Below are positions 22,460-30,281 of a DNA stretch of 64,000 nucleotides, one piece after another. Source of the stretch: Paractinoplanes pyxinae. Its GTDB lineage: Bacteria; Actinomycetota; Actinomycetes; Mycobacteriales; Micromonosporaceae. The position numbers were made by a program, and so were the translations under genes. The notes beneath the pieces were generated by a model. The model was not told the origin of the DNA. It worked only from the letters and a program-made list of their open reading frames with translations, and made no database searches. Positions within the stretch are counted from its first letter, which is position 1, and each line of letters opens with the position of its first letter. The stretch is taken from NCBI RefSeq assembly GCF_026626335.1, contig NZ_JAPNTZ010000007.1:434001-498000 (forward strand). The letters run 5' to 3'.

Positions 22460-23358
22460 CGCAGGGCCGCGTCGGATATCGCCGGTTCTTCCAGCTTCAG
22501 CCCGCCGAACAGGTCGCTCTCCCAGTTGTGCGGGCCCTCGCCCGGACCGCGCGAACCCTTGGCGATGGTGAAGTACTCGACGCCCATGAACTCGCCGCCG
22601 AAATCGCCCGCGATGCCGTAGAGCCACGAGTCGTCGGGGATCTGGGTGGCGTGCGCCTTCATGGCGGCCACCTTCTGCTGGTAGTGGTCGGTGCCGTCGA
22701 TCCGGGCGGCGATCTCGTCGTCGGGGTGGCCGAAGGGCAGATCCTCGACCTTCTCGACGTCGGCGAACGGGTTGTCGGAGAGCTCGCGGAACGCCTCCAT
22801 GCCGTCGCGCAGCACGCTCAGCGGCATCGCCGTCCAGTAGATCTTCTGCGGGCCCTCGTCGCCGGCCAGCTCGGCCGCGCGCATGGCCACCCGGTGGGCC
22901 TGGATGTGGTCGGGGTGGCCGTAGAAGCCGTTCGGGTCGTACGTGATCATGACCTGCGGGCGGACCTCGCGGATCACCTCGAGCAGGAGGGCCGCGGCCG
23001 CGTCGACGTCGGCCCGCCAGAAGGCGCGCTCGTGGTCGTTGGTGGGCAGGCCCATCATGCCGGAGTCGCGGAACCGGCCGGGGCCGCCGAGAAACCGGTG
23101 GTCGGTGACGCCCAGCGCGGCGCACGCGCGGGACAGCTCGACCAGGCGGTAGCCGCCGAGCTGGTCGGCCTGGGCCGCCTCGAGCTGGGCCAGCTCGGGG
23201 ACGTGGATCTCGCCCTCCTCACCGAGCGTGCAGGTCACGAGCGTCACGTGGGCGCCCGAGGCGGCGTAGTGGGCCATGGTGGCCCCGGTGCCGGTGACCT
23301 CGTCGTCGGGGTGAGCGTGCACCAGCAGCAGCCGGCGGGCGGGCAAAGCGTCATTCAC
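22456..23358 (-). CDS. mshB: mycothiol biosynthesis deacetylase MshB
   Basis: 300 residues, GTG 23358. A zinc-dependent LmbE/PIG-L deacetylase: metal ligands in LLLVHAHPDDEVTGTGATMA and in DPNGFYGHPDHIQAHR. It removes the acetyl group from 1D-myo-inositol 2-acetamido-2-deoxy-alpha-D-glucopyranoside, the second committed step of mycothiol synthesis. The insertions LGVTDHRFLGGPGRFRDSGM and FWRADVDAAAALLLEVIREV are MshB-type rather than those of Mca. Mycothiol replaces glutathione in actinobacteria, which supports the taxonomic assignment. A small membrane protein is translationally coupled downstream. Confidence 0.93.
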   Translation of the reverse strand: MNDALPARRLLLVHAHPDDEVTGTGATMAHYAASGAHVTLVTCTLGEEGEIHVPELAQLEAAQADQLGGYRLVELSRACAALGVTDHRFLGGPGRFRDSGMMGLPTNDHERAFWRADVDAAAALLLEVIREVRPQVMITYDPNGFYGHPDHIQAHRVAMRAAELAGDEGPQKIYWTAMPLSVLRDGMEAFRELSDNPFADVEKVEDLPFGHPDDEIAARIDGTDHYQQKVAAMKAHATQIPDDSWLYGIAGDFGGEFMGVEYFTIAKGSRGPGEGPHNWESDLFGGLKLEEPAISDAALR

Positions 23359-23424
23359 GCGGCAACTGTACGCGGGAGCCGGTTTGGGGCGCGGGAACCG
23401 GCCTTGATCAGCGATGCTGTCCGG

Positions 23425-25254
23425 GTGGACTTCCCTGGGCTCGTGGAACGCACAGGTCACTTCGGCCACGGCGCGCCGCACGCGGTGACGGTCGGGGCCG
23501 ACGGCCGGCGTGTGGTGTTCCTGCGCTCGGCCGGCCCGGAGGACCCGGCCGCCTCGTTGTGGGTGCTCAACGTGGCCACGGCGACCGAGTCACTGGTCGC
23601 GGCGGGGCCCCTGGACTCGTACGCCGTCGACCGTGACGCCTGCGTGGCCGCCTTCACCCGCGACGGCCGGCTGTTCCGGGCCGACCTGCCCCGCAACACG
23701 GTGACCGAGGTGGCGACCGACGAGCCGGCCGAGGACCCGCGACCCGACCCGAACGGCGTGAACATCGGCTACGTGAGCCGGGTCGGTGGCTCGCCCTCGC
23801 TGCGGGTGGTCGGGCCGGACGGGGACAGGTTGCTGGCCGGCGAGTCGGGCAACGCGTGGCGCGAGCGCGGCGGCACGATCGGCTGGGGAATGGCCGACGA
23901 GTCGGCCCGCCGGTTCGGGCGCGACCGGGGCTGGTGGTGGGCGCCCGACGGCGGTCAGATCCTGGCCGCGCGTACGGCCTCGTCGACCAGCCTGCACCTG
24001 CTCGACCTGGACTTCGGGTGGGTCGACGTGCACTGGGACCGCGAGACGTATCCGCACGTGGTCGGCGTGCGCTGGGCCGACGGCGGCGGTCCGCTGATCA
24101 CCGTGCTGCGCCGGATGCAGCAACACGGCCTCGTCCTGGCGGTCGATCCGCGTACGGGGGAAACGCAGGTGCACGCCGAACTGGCCGACGCCCGCTGGGT
24201 GGAACCGGTGGCCGGCACGCCGCGGCACCTGCCCGACGGGCGCGTGCTGGTCGGTGGCGAACTGGCCCACGACGGCTTCGACGCCCGCTGCCTGTTCGCC
24301 GACGGCAGCCTGCTGACACCGCCCAGCCTCTATGTGCGGCGCGTGGTCGGCACGGTTCCGCGGCCCGGCGGTCCCAGCGGCTCCCCCGACCTGATCGTGG
24401 AGGGCACCGACGACGACCCGGCCGGTCAGGACGTCTTCCGGGTACGCACGTCGCTGGGCGGTGGCGGCGCCGAAGCTCGCAAGATCACCGACACGCCGGG
24501 CTGGCACCGCGCCGTGGCCGGCGGCGACGTGCTGGTCGTCGACGGTGTGGTGTGGCGGGGTGAGGCCCGGGTGACCGCCCTGGGCAACCAGTCGGCGCCC
24601 CTGCCGTACGCGCCGAAGCCGGTCTTCGAACGGGTCACCGATCGGCGGTTGCCGGCGGCGGTGCTCTATCCGGACGGCTTCGTCGCGGGCGCGAAGCTGC
24701 CGGTGCTCGTGACGCTCGGCGACGGCCCGGGCAGTCAGCAGGTGGTGAACGACCGCGCCGCCTGGCAGGAGAGGCAGTGGTGGGCCGACGCCGGCTTCGC
24801 GGTCGTCTCGATCGACGGTCGCGGCACGCCCGGGGTGGCCCCCAGCTTCGAAAAGGTGGTGCACCGGCGCCTGGTCGATGTGGCCCTGTCGGATCAGGCC
24901 GACGCTTTGCAGGCCCTGGTCGGCAAGCACCCCGATCTGGATCTGACTGCGGTTTCCGTACGCGGAACAGGCGTCGGCGGCTGGCTGGCCGCGATGGCCG
25001 TCCTGCGCCGGCCCGACGTCTTCCACCGGGCCGTCGCCCGCCACCCCGTCGTCGACTGGCACGACGCCCCACCCGCCCTGGCCGAGCGCTATCTCGGCGA
25101 CCCCCGCGACTCGGCCGACGTCTACACCCACCACAGCCTCCACGACGCCGACCCCACCGACGCGGTCCTGCTGGTCGGCGCCACCGTCCCGGGCCTCGGC
25201 TCGGTCGAGACGGCCACCCTGGACGAAGAGCTGGGCTTCCTCCGCGAACGCTGA
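23425..25254 (+). CDS. S9 prolyl-oligopeptidase/DPP4-type protein with lost catalytic Ser
   Basis: About 609 residues from GTG 23425. The N-terminal two thirds read as a DPP4-like beta propeller (VFLRSAGPEDPAASLWVLNV; TIGWGMADESARRFGRDRGW, then WWAPDGGQILAAR). The C-terminal part is alpha/beta hydrolase (WADAGFAVVSIDGRGTPGVA). The nucleophile elbow should read GWSYGGY but is RGTGVGGWLAAMAV, with Gly at residue 516 where Ser belongs. The usual catalytic Asp context is absent (LLVGATVPGLGSVETATLDE), and the chain ends before the catalytic His. Unless the frame is damaged, this is an intact but catalytically dead homologue, perhaps a binding protein. Confidence 0.75.
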   Translation: MDFPGLVERTGHFGHGAPHAVTVGADGRRVVFLRSAGPEDPAASLWVLNVATATESLVAAGPLDSYAVDRDACVAAFTRDGRLFRADLPRNTVTEVATDEPAEDPRPDPNGVNIGYVSRVGGSPSLRVVGPDGDRLLAGESGNAWRERGGTIGWGMADESARRFGRDRGWWWAPDGGQILAARTASSTSLHLLDLDFGWVDVHWDRETYPHVVGVRWADGGGPLITVLRRMQQHGLVLAVDPRTGETQVHAELADARWVEPVAGTPRHLPDGRVLVGGELAHDGFDARCLFADGSLLTPPSLYVRRVVGTVPRPGGPSGSPDLIVEGTDDDPAGQDVFRVRTSLGGGGAEARKITDTPGWHRAVAGGDVLVVDGVVWRGEARVTALGNQSAPLPYAPKPVFERVTDRRLPAAVLYPDGFVAGAKLPVLVTLGDGPGSQQVVNDRAAWQERQWWADAGFAVVSIDGRGTPGVAPSFEKVVHRRLVDVALSDQADALQALVGKHPDLDLTAVSVRGTGVGGWLAAMAVLRRPDVFHRAVARHPVVDWHDAPPALAERYLGDPRDSADVYTHHSLHDADPTDAVLLVGATVPGLGSVETATLDEELGFLRER

Positions 25255-25299
25255 TCACGCGGTCAGCGGATTGTCGTACCCGTCGCCTAGGGTCGGGCC

Positions 25300-26736
25300 A
25301 TGAGTCACTTCGATGAGGCCTCGGCGGCGGTGCAGGCGGCGCTCGAGGCCGGGGCGCGCTATGCCGACTGCCGCGTCATGATTCGGCGCAGCGAGTCGAT
25401 GACCGCGCGCGACGGCGATGTCGAAGAGCTCGTCTCGGGCGAGAGCGCCGGGCTCGGGGTGCGGGCCCTGGTCGGGTCGAGCTGGGGCTTCTACGCGATT
25501 CCCGACCTCTCCGATGCGGCCGCCCGGGCGGCCGGCCGCCGGGCCGCTCAGATCGCCACGGCCAGCGCCACCGTGCCGGGGCCGCCGATCGAGCTGACGC
25601 CCAGCGCGGCCGTCGAGGCGAGCTGGGCCAGCGAGTGCGCGGTCGACCCGCTCGGCCTGTCCCAGTCGGTCAAGGGCGACCTGATCGTCGGGGCCACCGC
25701 CGCGGCCAAGGCGGCCGGGGCCGATCTGGCCGAGGGCATCTACCAGATCTGGGATACGACGAAGTGGTTCGTCTCGAGCGACGGCCACCGCATCGACCAG
25801 CACATCCGCGAGTGCGGCGCCGGCGTCACGGCCAGCGCGTACGGCGACGGCGAGATCCAGCGCCGGTCCTGGCCCTCGCACCGCGGGCAGTACGGCACCA
25901 GCGGCTGGGAACTGGTCGACAGCCTCGACCTGATCGAGCACGCGCCGCGCATGGCCGAAGAGGCGCGGGCCCTGCTCACCGCCCCGCTCTGCCCCACCGG
26001 CGAGACGACCCTGGTGCTCGGCGGCGAGCAGCTTGCCCTGCAGATCCACGAGTCGGTCGGCCACGCCATCGAGCTCGACCGCATTCTGGGGTGGGAGGCA
26101 GCTTTCGCCGGCACCAGCTGGCTCGACCTGAAACAGCTGGGCTCGCTGCGCTACGGCTCCGAGCTGATGAACATCACCATCGACCCCGGCCTGCCGGGCG
26201 CGCTGGGCAGCTTCGGCTTCGACGACGAGGGCACCCCGGCCACCAAGCGGGACGCGGTGCGCGACGGCATCTGGGTCGGCGTGCTGGCCGGGCGCGACTC
26301 GGCCGCCGTGGCCGGGCTCGACTACGCGGGCAGCGTGCGCTCCGACGGCTGGGCCCGGCTGCCGATGGTCCGCATGACCAATGTGGGCCTCGAACCCGGC
26401 CCGCACACGCTCGACGAGATCATCGCGGCCACCGACGACGGCGTGTTCATGGACGTCAACCGCTCCTGGTCGATCGACGACCGGCGGCTCAACTTCCAGT
26501 TCGGCTGCGAGATCGGCTACGAGATCAAGAACGGCAAGCTCGGCCGCATGCTGCGCAATCCCACCTACACCGGCATCGGCCCCAAGTTCTGGCAGTCGAT
26601 GGACATGCTCTCGTCCGAGAGCATCGCCTGGGGCACGCCCAACTGCGGCAAGGGCCAGCCCGGCCAGGTGGGCCATACCGGGCATCCGGCCGCGCCGGCC
26701 CGGTTCACCGACGTACGCGTGGGGGTGCGGGGATGA
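25300..26736 (+). CDS. tldD: TldD metalloprotease subunit
   Basis: 478 residues. It has the TldD zinc site HESVGHAIELDRILGWE (His250, Glu251, His255) and the conserved GSFGFDDEGTPATKRDAV, VRMTNVGLEPG and FGCEIGYEIKNGKLGRM segments. TldD pairs with TldE to form a heterodimeric protease that degrades unfolded peptides and matures some ribosomal peptides (microcin B17) and CcdA antitoxin in enterobacteria. The tldE gene overlaps its stop by 4 bases. No RiPP precursor is visible nearby, so a housekeeping role is likely. Confidence 0.93.
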   Translation: MSHFDEASAAVQAALEAGARYADCRVMIRRSESMTARDGDVEELVSGESAGLGVRALVGSSWGFYAIPDLSDAAARAAGRRAAQIATASATVPGPPIELTPSAAVEASWASECAVDPLGLSQSVKGDLIVGATAAAKAAGADLAEGIYQIWDTTKWFVSSDGHRIDQHIRECGAGVTASAYGDGEIQRRSWPSHRGQYGTSGWELVDSLDLIEHAPRMAEEARALLTAPLCPTGETTLVLGGEQLALQIHESVGHAIELDRILGWEAAFAGTSWLDLKQLGSLRYGSELMNITIDPGLPGALGSFGFDDEGTPATKRDAVRDGIWVGVLAGRDSAAVAGLDYAGSVRSDGWARLPMVRMTNVGLEPGPHTLDEIIAATDDGVFMDVNRSWSIDDRRLNFQFGCEIGYEIKNGKLGRMLRNPTYTGIGPKFWQSMDMLSSESIAWGTPNCGKGQPGQVGHTGHPAAPARFTDVRVGVRG

Positions 26737-28190
26737 GTGCCGAGAGCATCCGGGCCGGGGTCGAGCTCGAGCTGGCCGCCCGGGTCGTCGAGCTGGTGCG
26801 GCAGGCGGCCGGCCCGTCGGCCGAGGCCGAGGTCGTGGTGCGGCACGACGCCGAGGCGCTGACCCGGTTCGCCGTGTCGATGATCCACCAGAACGTGGCC
26901 GAGGCGGTGACGACGGTCGGCCTGCGGCTGCACCTCGACGGGCGTACGGCGTCGGGCGCCACCACGGTCGTCGGGGCCGACGGGCTGCGCGGGCTGGTCG
27001 AGCGTACGGTCGCGGCGGCCCGGCTGAGCCCGCCCGACACGACGTGGCCCGGCCTCGCGCCGCCCAGCCCGCTGCACCACTCGGCCGGCTACCACGGCTC
27101 GGGCGAGCATTCCCGGCTCGACTTCGGCTTCGACGAGGCGACCGCGCGGGCCACTCCGGCCGAGCGGGCCGAGCTCGTCCGCGATTTCGTCAGCGCCGCC
27201 GACGGCCTCGAGACGGCCGGCTTCTGCCGCACGGTCTACACGTCGGCCGCGTTCGTCAACAGCGCCGGCCAGTCCGTCGAGGGACGCACGGCCGAGGCGG
27301 CGATGGACGGCATCGCCCGCGCCGGCGGGGCCGACGGGGTGGCCCGGCTGGCCAGTGGCCGCCTGTCCGACCTCGATGGCGCGCTGCTCGGCGCTCGCGC
27401 GGCGGCCAAGGCGCGGGCGGCACGCAATCCGGTCGAGCTGCCGCCCGGGCGGTACGAGGTGGTGCTCGAACCCGAGGCGGTGTCCGACCTGCTGGCCAAC
27501 CTCTCGGTCTTCGGGTTCAACGGCAAGTCGTACGCCCAGAAACAGTCGTTCGCCGAGCTCGAGGCCGATCAGTTCGACCCGTCGGTGACCCTGGTCGACG
27601 AGCCGCTGGGCAGCCGCGACGAGCACGCGCCGGGCCTGCCGTTCGACGACGAGGGCACGCCCCGCGAATCGCTGGTGCTGGTGCGTGAGGGCGTCACCAA
27701 GGCGGTGGCCCACGATCGTACGTCGGCCGCCGAGGCGGGCGCGGTGTCCACCGGCCACGCCTCCGGCATGTCCCGCACGTGGGGTCCTTTCCCCAATCAC
27801 GTACGGCTGGAGGCCTCCCCCGCGGCCACGCTTCCGCCCGTCGACGAGTCGATCGGCGCCGTGGCCGCGTCGGCCCGCCCGCTGGTGGCCCGCATGGAGC
27901 GCGGCCTGCTGATCACCGACCTCTGGTACACGCGGGTGCTCGACCAGAAGACGCTGGTGATCACCGGCCTGACCCGCAACGGCGTCTGGCTCGTCGAGAA
28001 CGGCGAGGTGACCGCCGCGGTCGGCAACATGCGCTTCACCCAGTCGTACCCGCAGGCTCTCGCCTCCGGCATGGTGCTGGGCATCGGCGGCGAGTCGGTG
28101 CTGCTGCCCGACCGCTGGTCCGGCACCCGCTACGCGGCTCCCGCCCTGCACCTGGCCAGCTGGAACCTCACCGGCAACGCCTCCGGCTGA
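26733..28190 (+). CDS. TldE/PmbA-type partner protein
   Basis: 485 residues, ATG 26733. TldD/PmbA-family fold: EAEVVVRHDAEALTRFAVSM at the N-terminus, LPPGRYEVVLEPEAVSDLLA in the middle and GLPFDDEGTPRESLVLVREG near residue 310. The HExxxH zinc motif of TldD is missing, as expected for the non-catalytic TldE half of the heterodimer. Pairing with the upstream tldD by ATGA overlap supports this. Length is normal. Two DnaA-box-like 9-mers begin 9 bases after its stop. Confidence 0.9.
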   Translation: MSAESIRAGVELELAARVVELVRQAAGPSAEAEVVVRHDAEALTRFAVSMIHQNVAEAVTTVGLRLHLDGRTASGATTVVGADGLRGLVERTVAAARLSPPDTTWPGLAPPSPLHHSAGYHGSGEHSRLDFGFDEATARATPAERAELVRDFVSAADGLETAGFCRTVYTSAAFVNSAGQSVEGRTAEAAMDGIARAGGADGVARLASGRLSDLDGALLGARAAAKARAARNPVELPPGRYEVVLEPEAVSDLLANLSVFGFNGKSYAQKQSFAELEADQFDPSVTLVDEPLGSRDEHAPGLPFDDEGTPRESLVLVREGVTKAVAHDRTSAAEAGAVSTGHASGMSRTWGPFPNHVRLEASPAATLPPVDESIGAVAASARPLVARMERGLLITDLWYTRVLDQKTLVITGLTRNGVWLVENGEVTAAVGNMRFTQSYPQALASGMVLGIGGESVLLPDRWSGTRYAAPALHLASWNLTGNASG

Positions 28191-28198
28191 CCGCGCGG

Positions 28199-28224
28199 TT
28201 ATCCACAGCCGCCACTTATCCACA
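28199..28224. other. two DnaA-box-like sites
   Basis: TTATCCACA occurs at 28199-28207 and 28216-28224 in direct orientation, just after the tldE-like gene. Both match the E. coli-type DnaA box exactly. No replication gene or AT-rich region is adjacent. The remaining sequence up to 28354 shows no gene. Confidence 0.45.
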
Positions 28225-28354
28225 GCAGACCAACCCGATCAAGCCCACTTCCTCGATAATGACCAGCGGGGGATCCCCCGGTGGAGGGTGGGCTCGACGC
28301 TGTGGGTGATCATGGCGCGTCCTGTCGCATTGACCGGCGTGCTTCACTGAGGCC

Positions 28355-29227
28355 GTGAGCGACACGCCGCGCGACCCTGACCAGGACGACGCCGCCACCA
28401 CGCGCCTGCCCAGAACCGATCGCGGCGGCGCTCCCGTGTTCCAACCGGCCGGCACCTCCCCGCAGCCGGCCGACGCGCCGGCGAGCAGCGCGGACCCCGC
28501 CGACGCTCCGGCGAGCAGTGCGGACCCGGCCGGTGCGGAGTCGTTCGCGCCCGGACGCGCGACGTCGACCACAACCGGCAGCCCGTCCGCAGCCGGCAGC
28601 CCCTCCGCAGCCGGCGGCGGACCGGCGAGCGGCAGCGGACCGGCGAGCGGCAGCCGCTCCCGGGTGACGGTCCGGGCGCGGCCGGCGTGGTGGCGGCGGC
28701 TGGCCGGATCCGGCACCTCCGACCCTCGGCAGCGACGTCGCCGGCAGTGGTTCGTGGCGGGCATCTCGATCGGTGCGGCGCTGATTGTGATCGCCCTCTG
28801 CGCGGGCGCACTCGCCGTCGTCGACGCCGTCTCGGACGTGCGCGACTCGGCCTCCGACGCCCGCGAGAACCGGGCCCTGCGCGATCAGAACTGCCTCGAA
28901 CTCGAGCGCCGCCTCAACCGCCTGATCCCGCCCGGCTCCACCTCGACCCCGGCCGGCCGGGCCACGACGATCCGCGACGAGAACTCGGCCGTCCGCATCT
29001 ATGTCGACGAGATCAGCGACGCCCGCAGCCAGGACGCCTGGCGGCAGATCCTCGACGCCCGGGCCGTCTTTGCCGACGCCCTCGACCGGCAGGCCAAATC
29101 GCGGACGCCGGCCTTCTACGTGCCGCCCCGCAACGCCGGTGACGCGCCCCTGGCCGACGACCTCATCGAGTGGTCGCCCGCCGCCTGCGCCGGCCCCATC
29201 CGCCGCCTGGCCGTTCCGGACCTCTGA
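28355..29227 (+). CDS. single-span membrane protein of unknown function
   Basis: 290 residues, GTG 28355. Residues 1-110 are low-complexity Ala, Ser, Pro, Gly and Asp with internal repeats (DAPASSADPADAPASSADPA; SGSGPASGSRS). A basic patch (ARPAWWRRLAGSG; RQRRRRQW) precedes one membrane helix, FVAGISIGAALIVIALCAGA. The roughly 140-residue outer domain starts with a helix (SDARENRALRDQNCLELERR) and contains a single Cys. I recognise no family. The layout suits a regulator or sensor of the envelope. No operon partners: the sdh operon begins 219 bases later. Confidence 0.65.
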   Translation: MSDTPRDPDQDDAATTRLPRTDRGGAPVFQPAGTSPQPADAPASSADPADAPASSADPAGAESFAPGRATSTTTGSPSAAGSPSAAGGGPASGSGPASGSRSRVTVRARPAWWRRLAGSGTSDPRQRRRRQWFVAGISIGAALIVIALCAGALAVVDAVSDVRDSASDARENRALRDQNCLELERRLNRLIPPGSTSTPAGRATTIRDENSAVRIYVDEISDARSQDAWRQILDARAVFADALDRQAKSRTPAFYVPPRNAGDAPLADDLIEWSPAACAGPIRRLAVPDL

Positions 29228-29445
29228 CCGACGTCCGTTTTGGATCACTCACACCAAGATCCATTAGCGTGTGCGAGCGTATCGATGCGATGAGGGTCGA
29301 CTTTTGTGATCCATAACCCATCCCTGAGCGCGAAACTGTCCGACCCCCGGCGTAACGTGTGCCCCACATCACGCAAGCATGGCGGCTGCCGGGCTCCCCC
29401 TCGCTCGCCGGCCGGGTCACTGGGACAGGCACGTCAGGAGATCGA
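29228..29445 (+). promoter_or_regulatory. upstream region of the sdh operon
   Basis: This 218-base gap is AT-richer than its surroundings. GGATCAC (29242-29248) and its complement GTGATCC (29306-29312) are separated by 57 bases, and TTGTGA lies next to the second arm. ACGTGTGCCCCACATCACG near 29353 is a loose dyad. These could bind a redox or CRP-like regulator, but no single site meets a consensus. AGGAG at 29436 is the ribosome site of the first sdh gene. Confidence 0.4.
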
Positions 29446-30267
29446 ATGACGACCACGGCAACGAGGCCGGGCGTGGGACCCAACGGTCCGCAACGGCCCC
29501 GCGCGGCGATCACAGCCAAGACGCTACGCACCGACCGGTGGTGGCTCGCCCCACTCATCACTTTCGTCGGGCTCGGGGCCTGGGTCGCCTACGCGACCGT
29601 CCGCGTCTTCATGCACAAGTGGTATTTCGTCGAGCAATACCACTACCTCACGCCGTTCTACTCGCCCTGTCTCACCGACCGGTGCGTCGAGGGTTCAGCA
29701 CTGTTCGGCACTCCCCTGCCGAGCTGGTGGATCCTGCCCGAGGCCGCCTTCACGCTGCCGTTCCTGCTGCTTTTCCGGCTGACCTGCTACTACTACCGCA
29801 AGGCGTACTACCGGGCGTTCTGGCTCTCGCCGCCGGCCTGTGCGGTGCCCGACGGTCACGCGAAGTACACGGGTGAGACCCGGTTCCCGCTGATCTTCCA
29901 GAACGCCCACCGCTACGCGTTCTACGCCGCGATGATCATCTCGCTGATCAACACGTACGACGCGATCATCGCGTTCCGCAGCGGCGACTCATTCGGCTTC
30001 GGGCTGGGCAACATCATCCTGGTCGGCAACGTGGTCATGCTCTGGCTCTACACGTTGTCGTGCCACTCGTGCCGCCACATCACCGGCGGCCGGCTCAAGC
30101 ACTTCTCGAAGCACCCGGTGCGCTACCGCGTGTGGACCTTCGTGTCCAAGCTGAACGTCCGCCACATGCAACTGGCCTGGATCACGCTGGGCACCCTGGC
30201 CCTGACCGACTTCTACGTCATGGCCGTGTCCGCCGGCTGGTTCTCCGATCTTCGGTTCGTCGGCTAG
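29446..30267 (+). CDS. sdhC: succinate dehydrogenase membrane anchor (Sdh1 type)
   Basis: 273 residues, ATG 29446. Five hydrophobic segments can be traced: WWLAPLITFVGLGAWVAYAT, LPEAAFTLPFLLLFRL, AFYAAMIISLINTYDAIIAF, LGNIILVGNVVMLWLYTLSC and LAWITLGTLALTDFYVMAVS. Candidate haem or quinone residues include His in SCHSCRHITGG and in NVRHMQLAW. Length and position directly before the flavoprotein subunit match Rv0249c of the Mycobacterium tuberculosis Sdh1 complex. It anchors the complex and passes electrons to menaquinone. Confidence 0.88.
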   Translation: MTTTATRPGVGPNGPQRPRAAITAKTLRTDRWWLAPLITFVGLGAWVAYATVRVFMHKWYFVEQYHYLTPFYSPCLTDRCVEGSALFGTPLPSWWILPEAAFTLPFLLLFRLTCYYYRKAYYRAFWLSPPACAVPDGHAKYTGETRFPLIFQNAHRYAFYAAMIISLINTYDAIIAFRSGDSFGFGLGNIILVGNVVMLWLYTLSCHSCRHITGGRLKHFSKHPVRYRVWTFVSKLNVRHMQLAWITLGTLALTDFYVMAVSAGWFSDLRFVG

Positions 30268-30281
30268 GGGGAGGCGCACAC

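Noticed and set aside
22528..23424. N-terminal extension of the S9-like protein across mshB
   Set aside because: The extension is antisense to mshB and unlike any S9 domain; a family-like start is at GTG 23425.
29228..29445. Rex or CRP operator before sdh
   Set aside because: Only half-sites and loose dyads are present; none meets either consensus.
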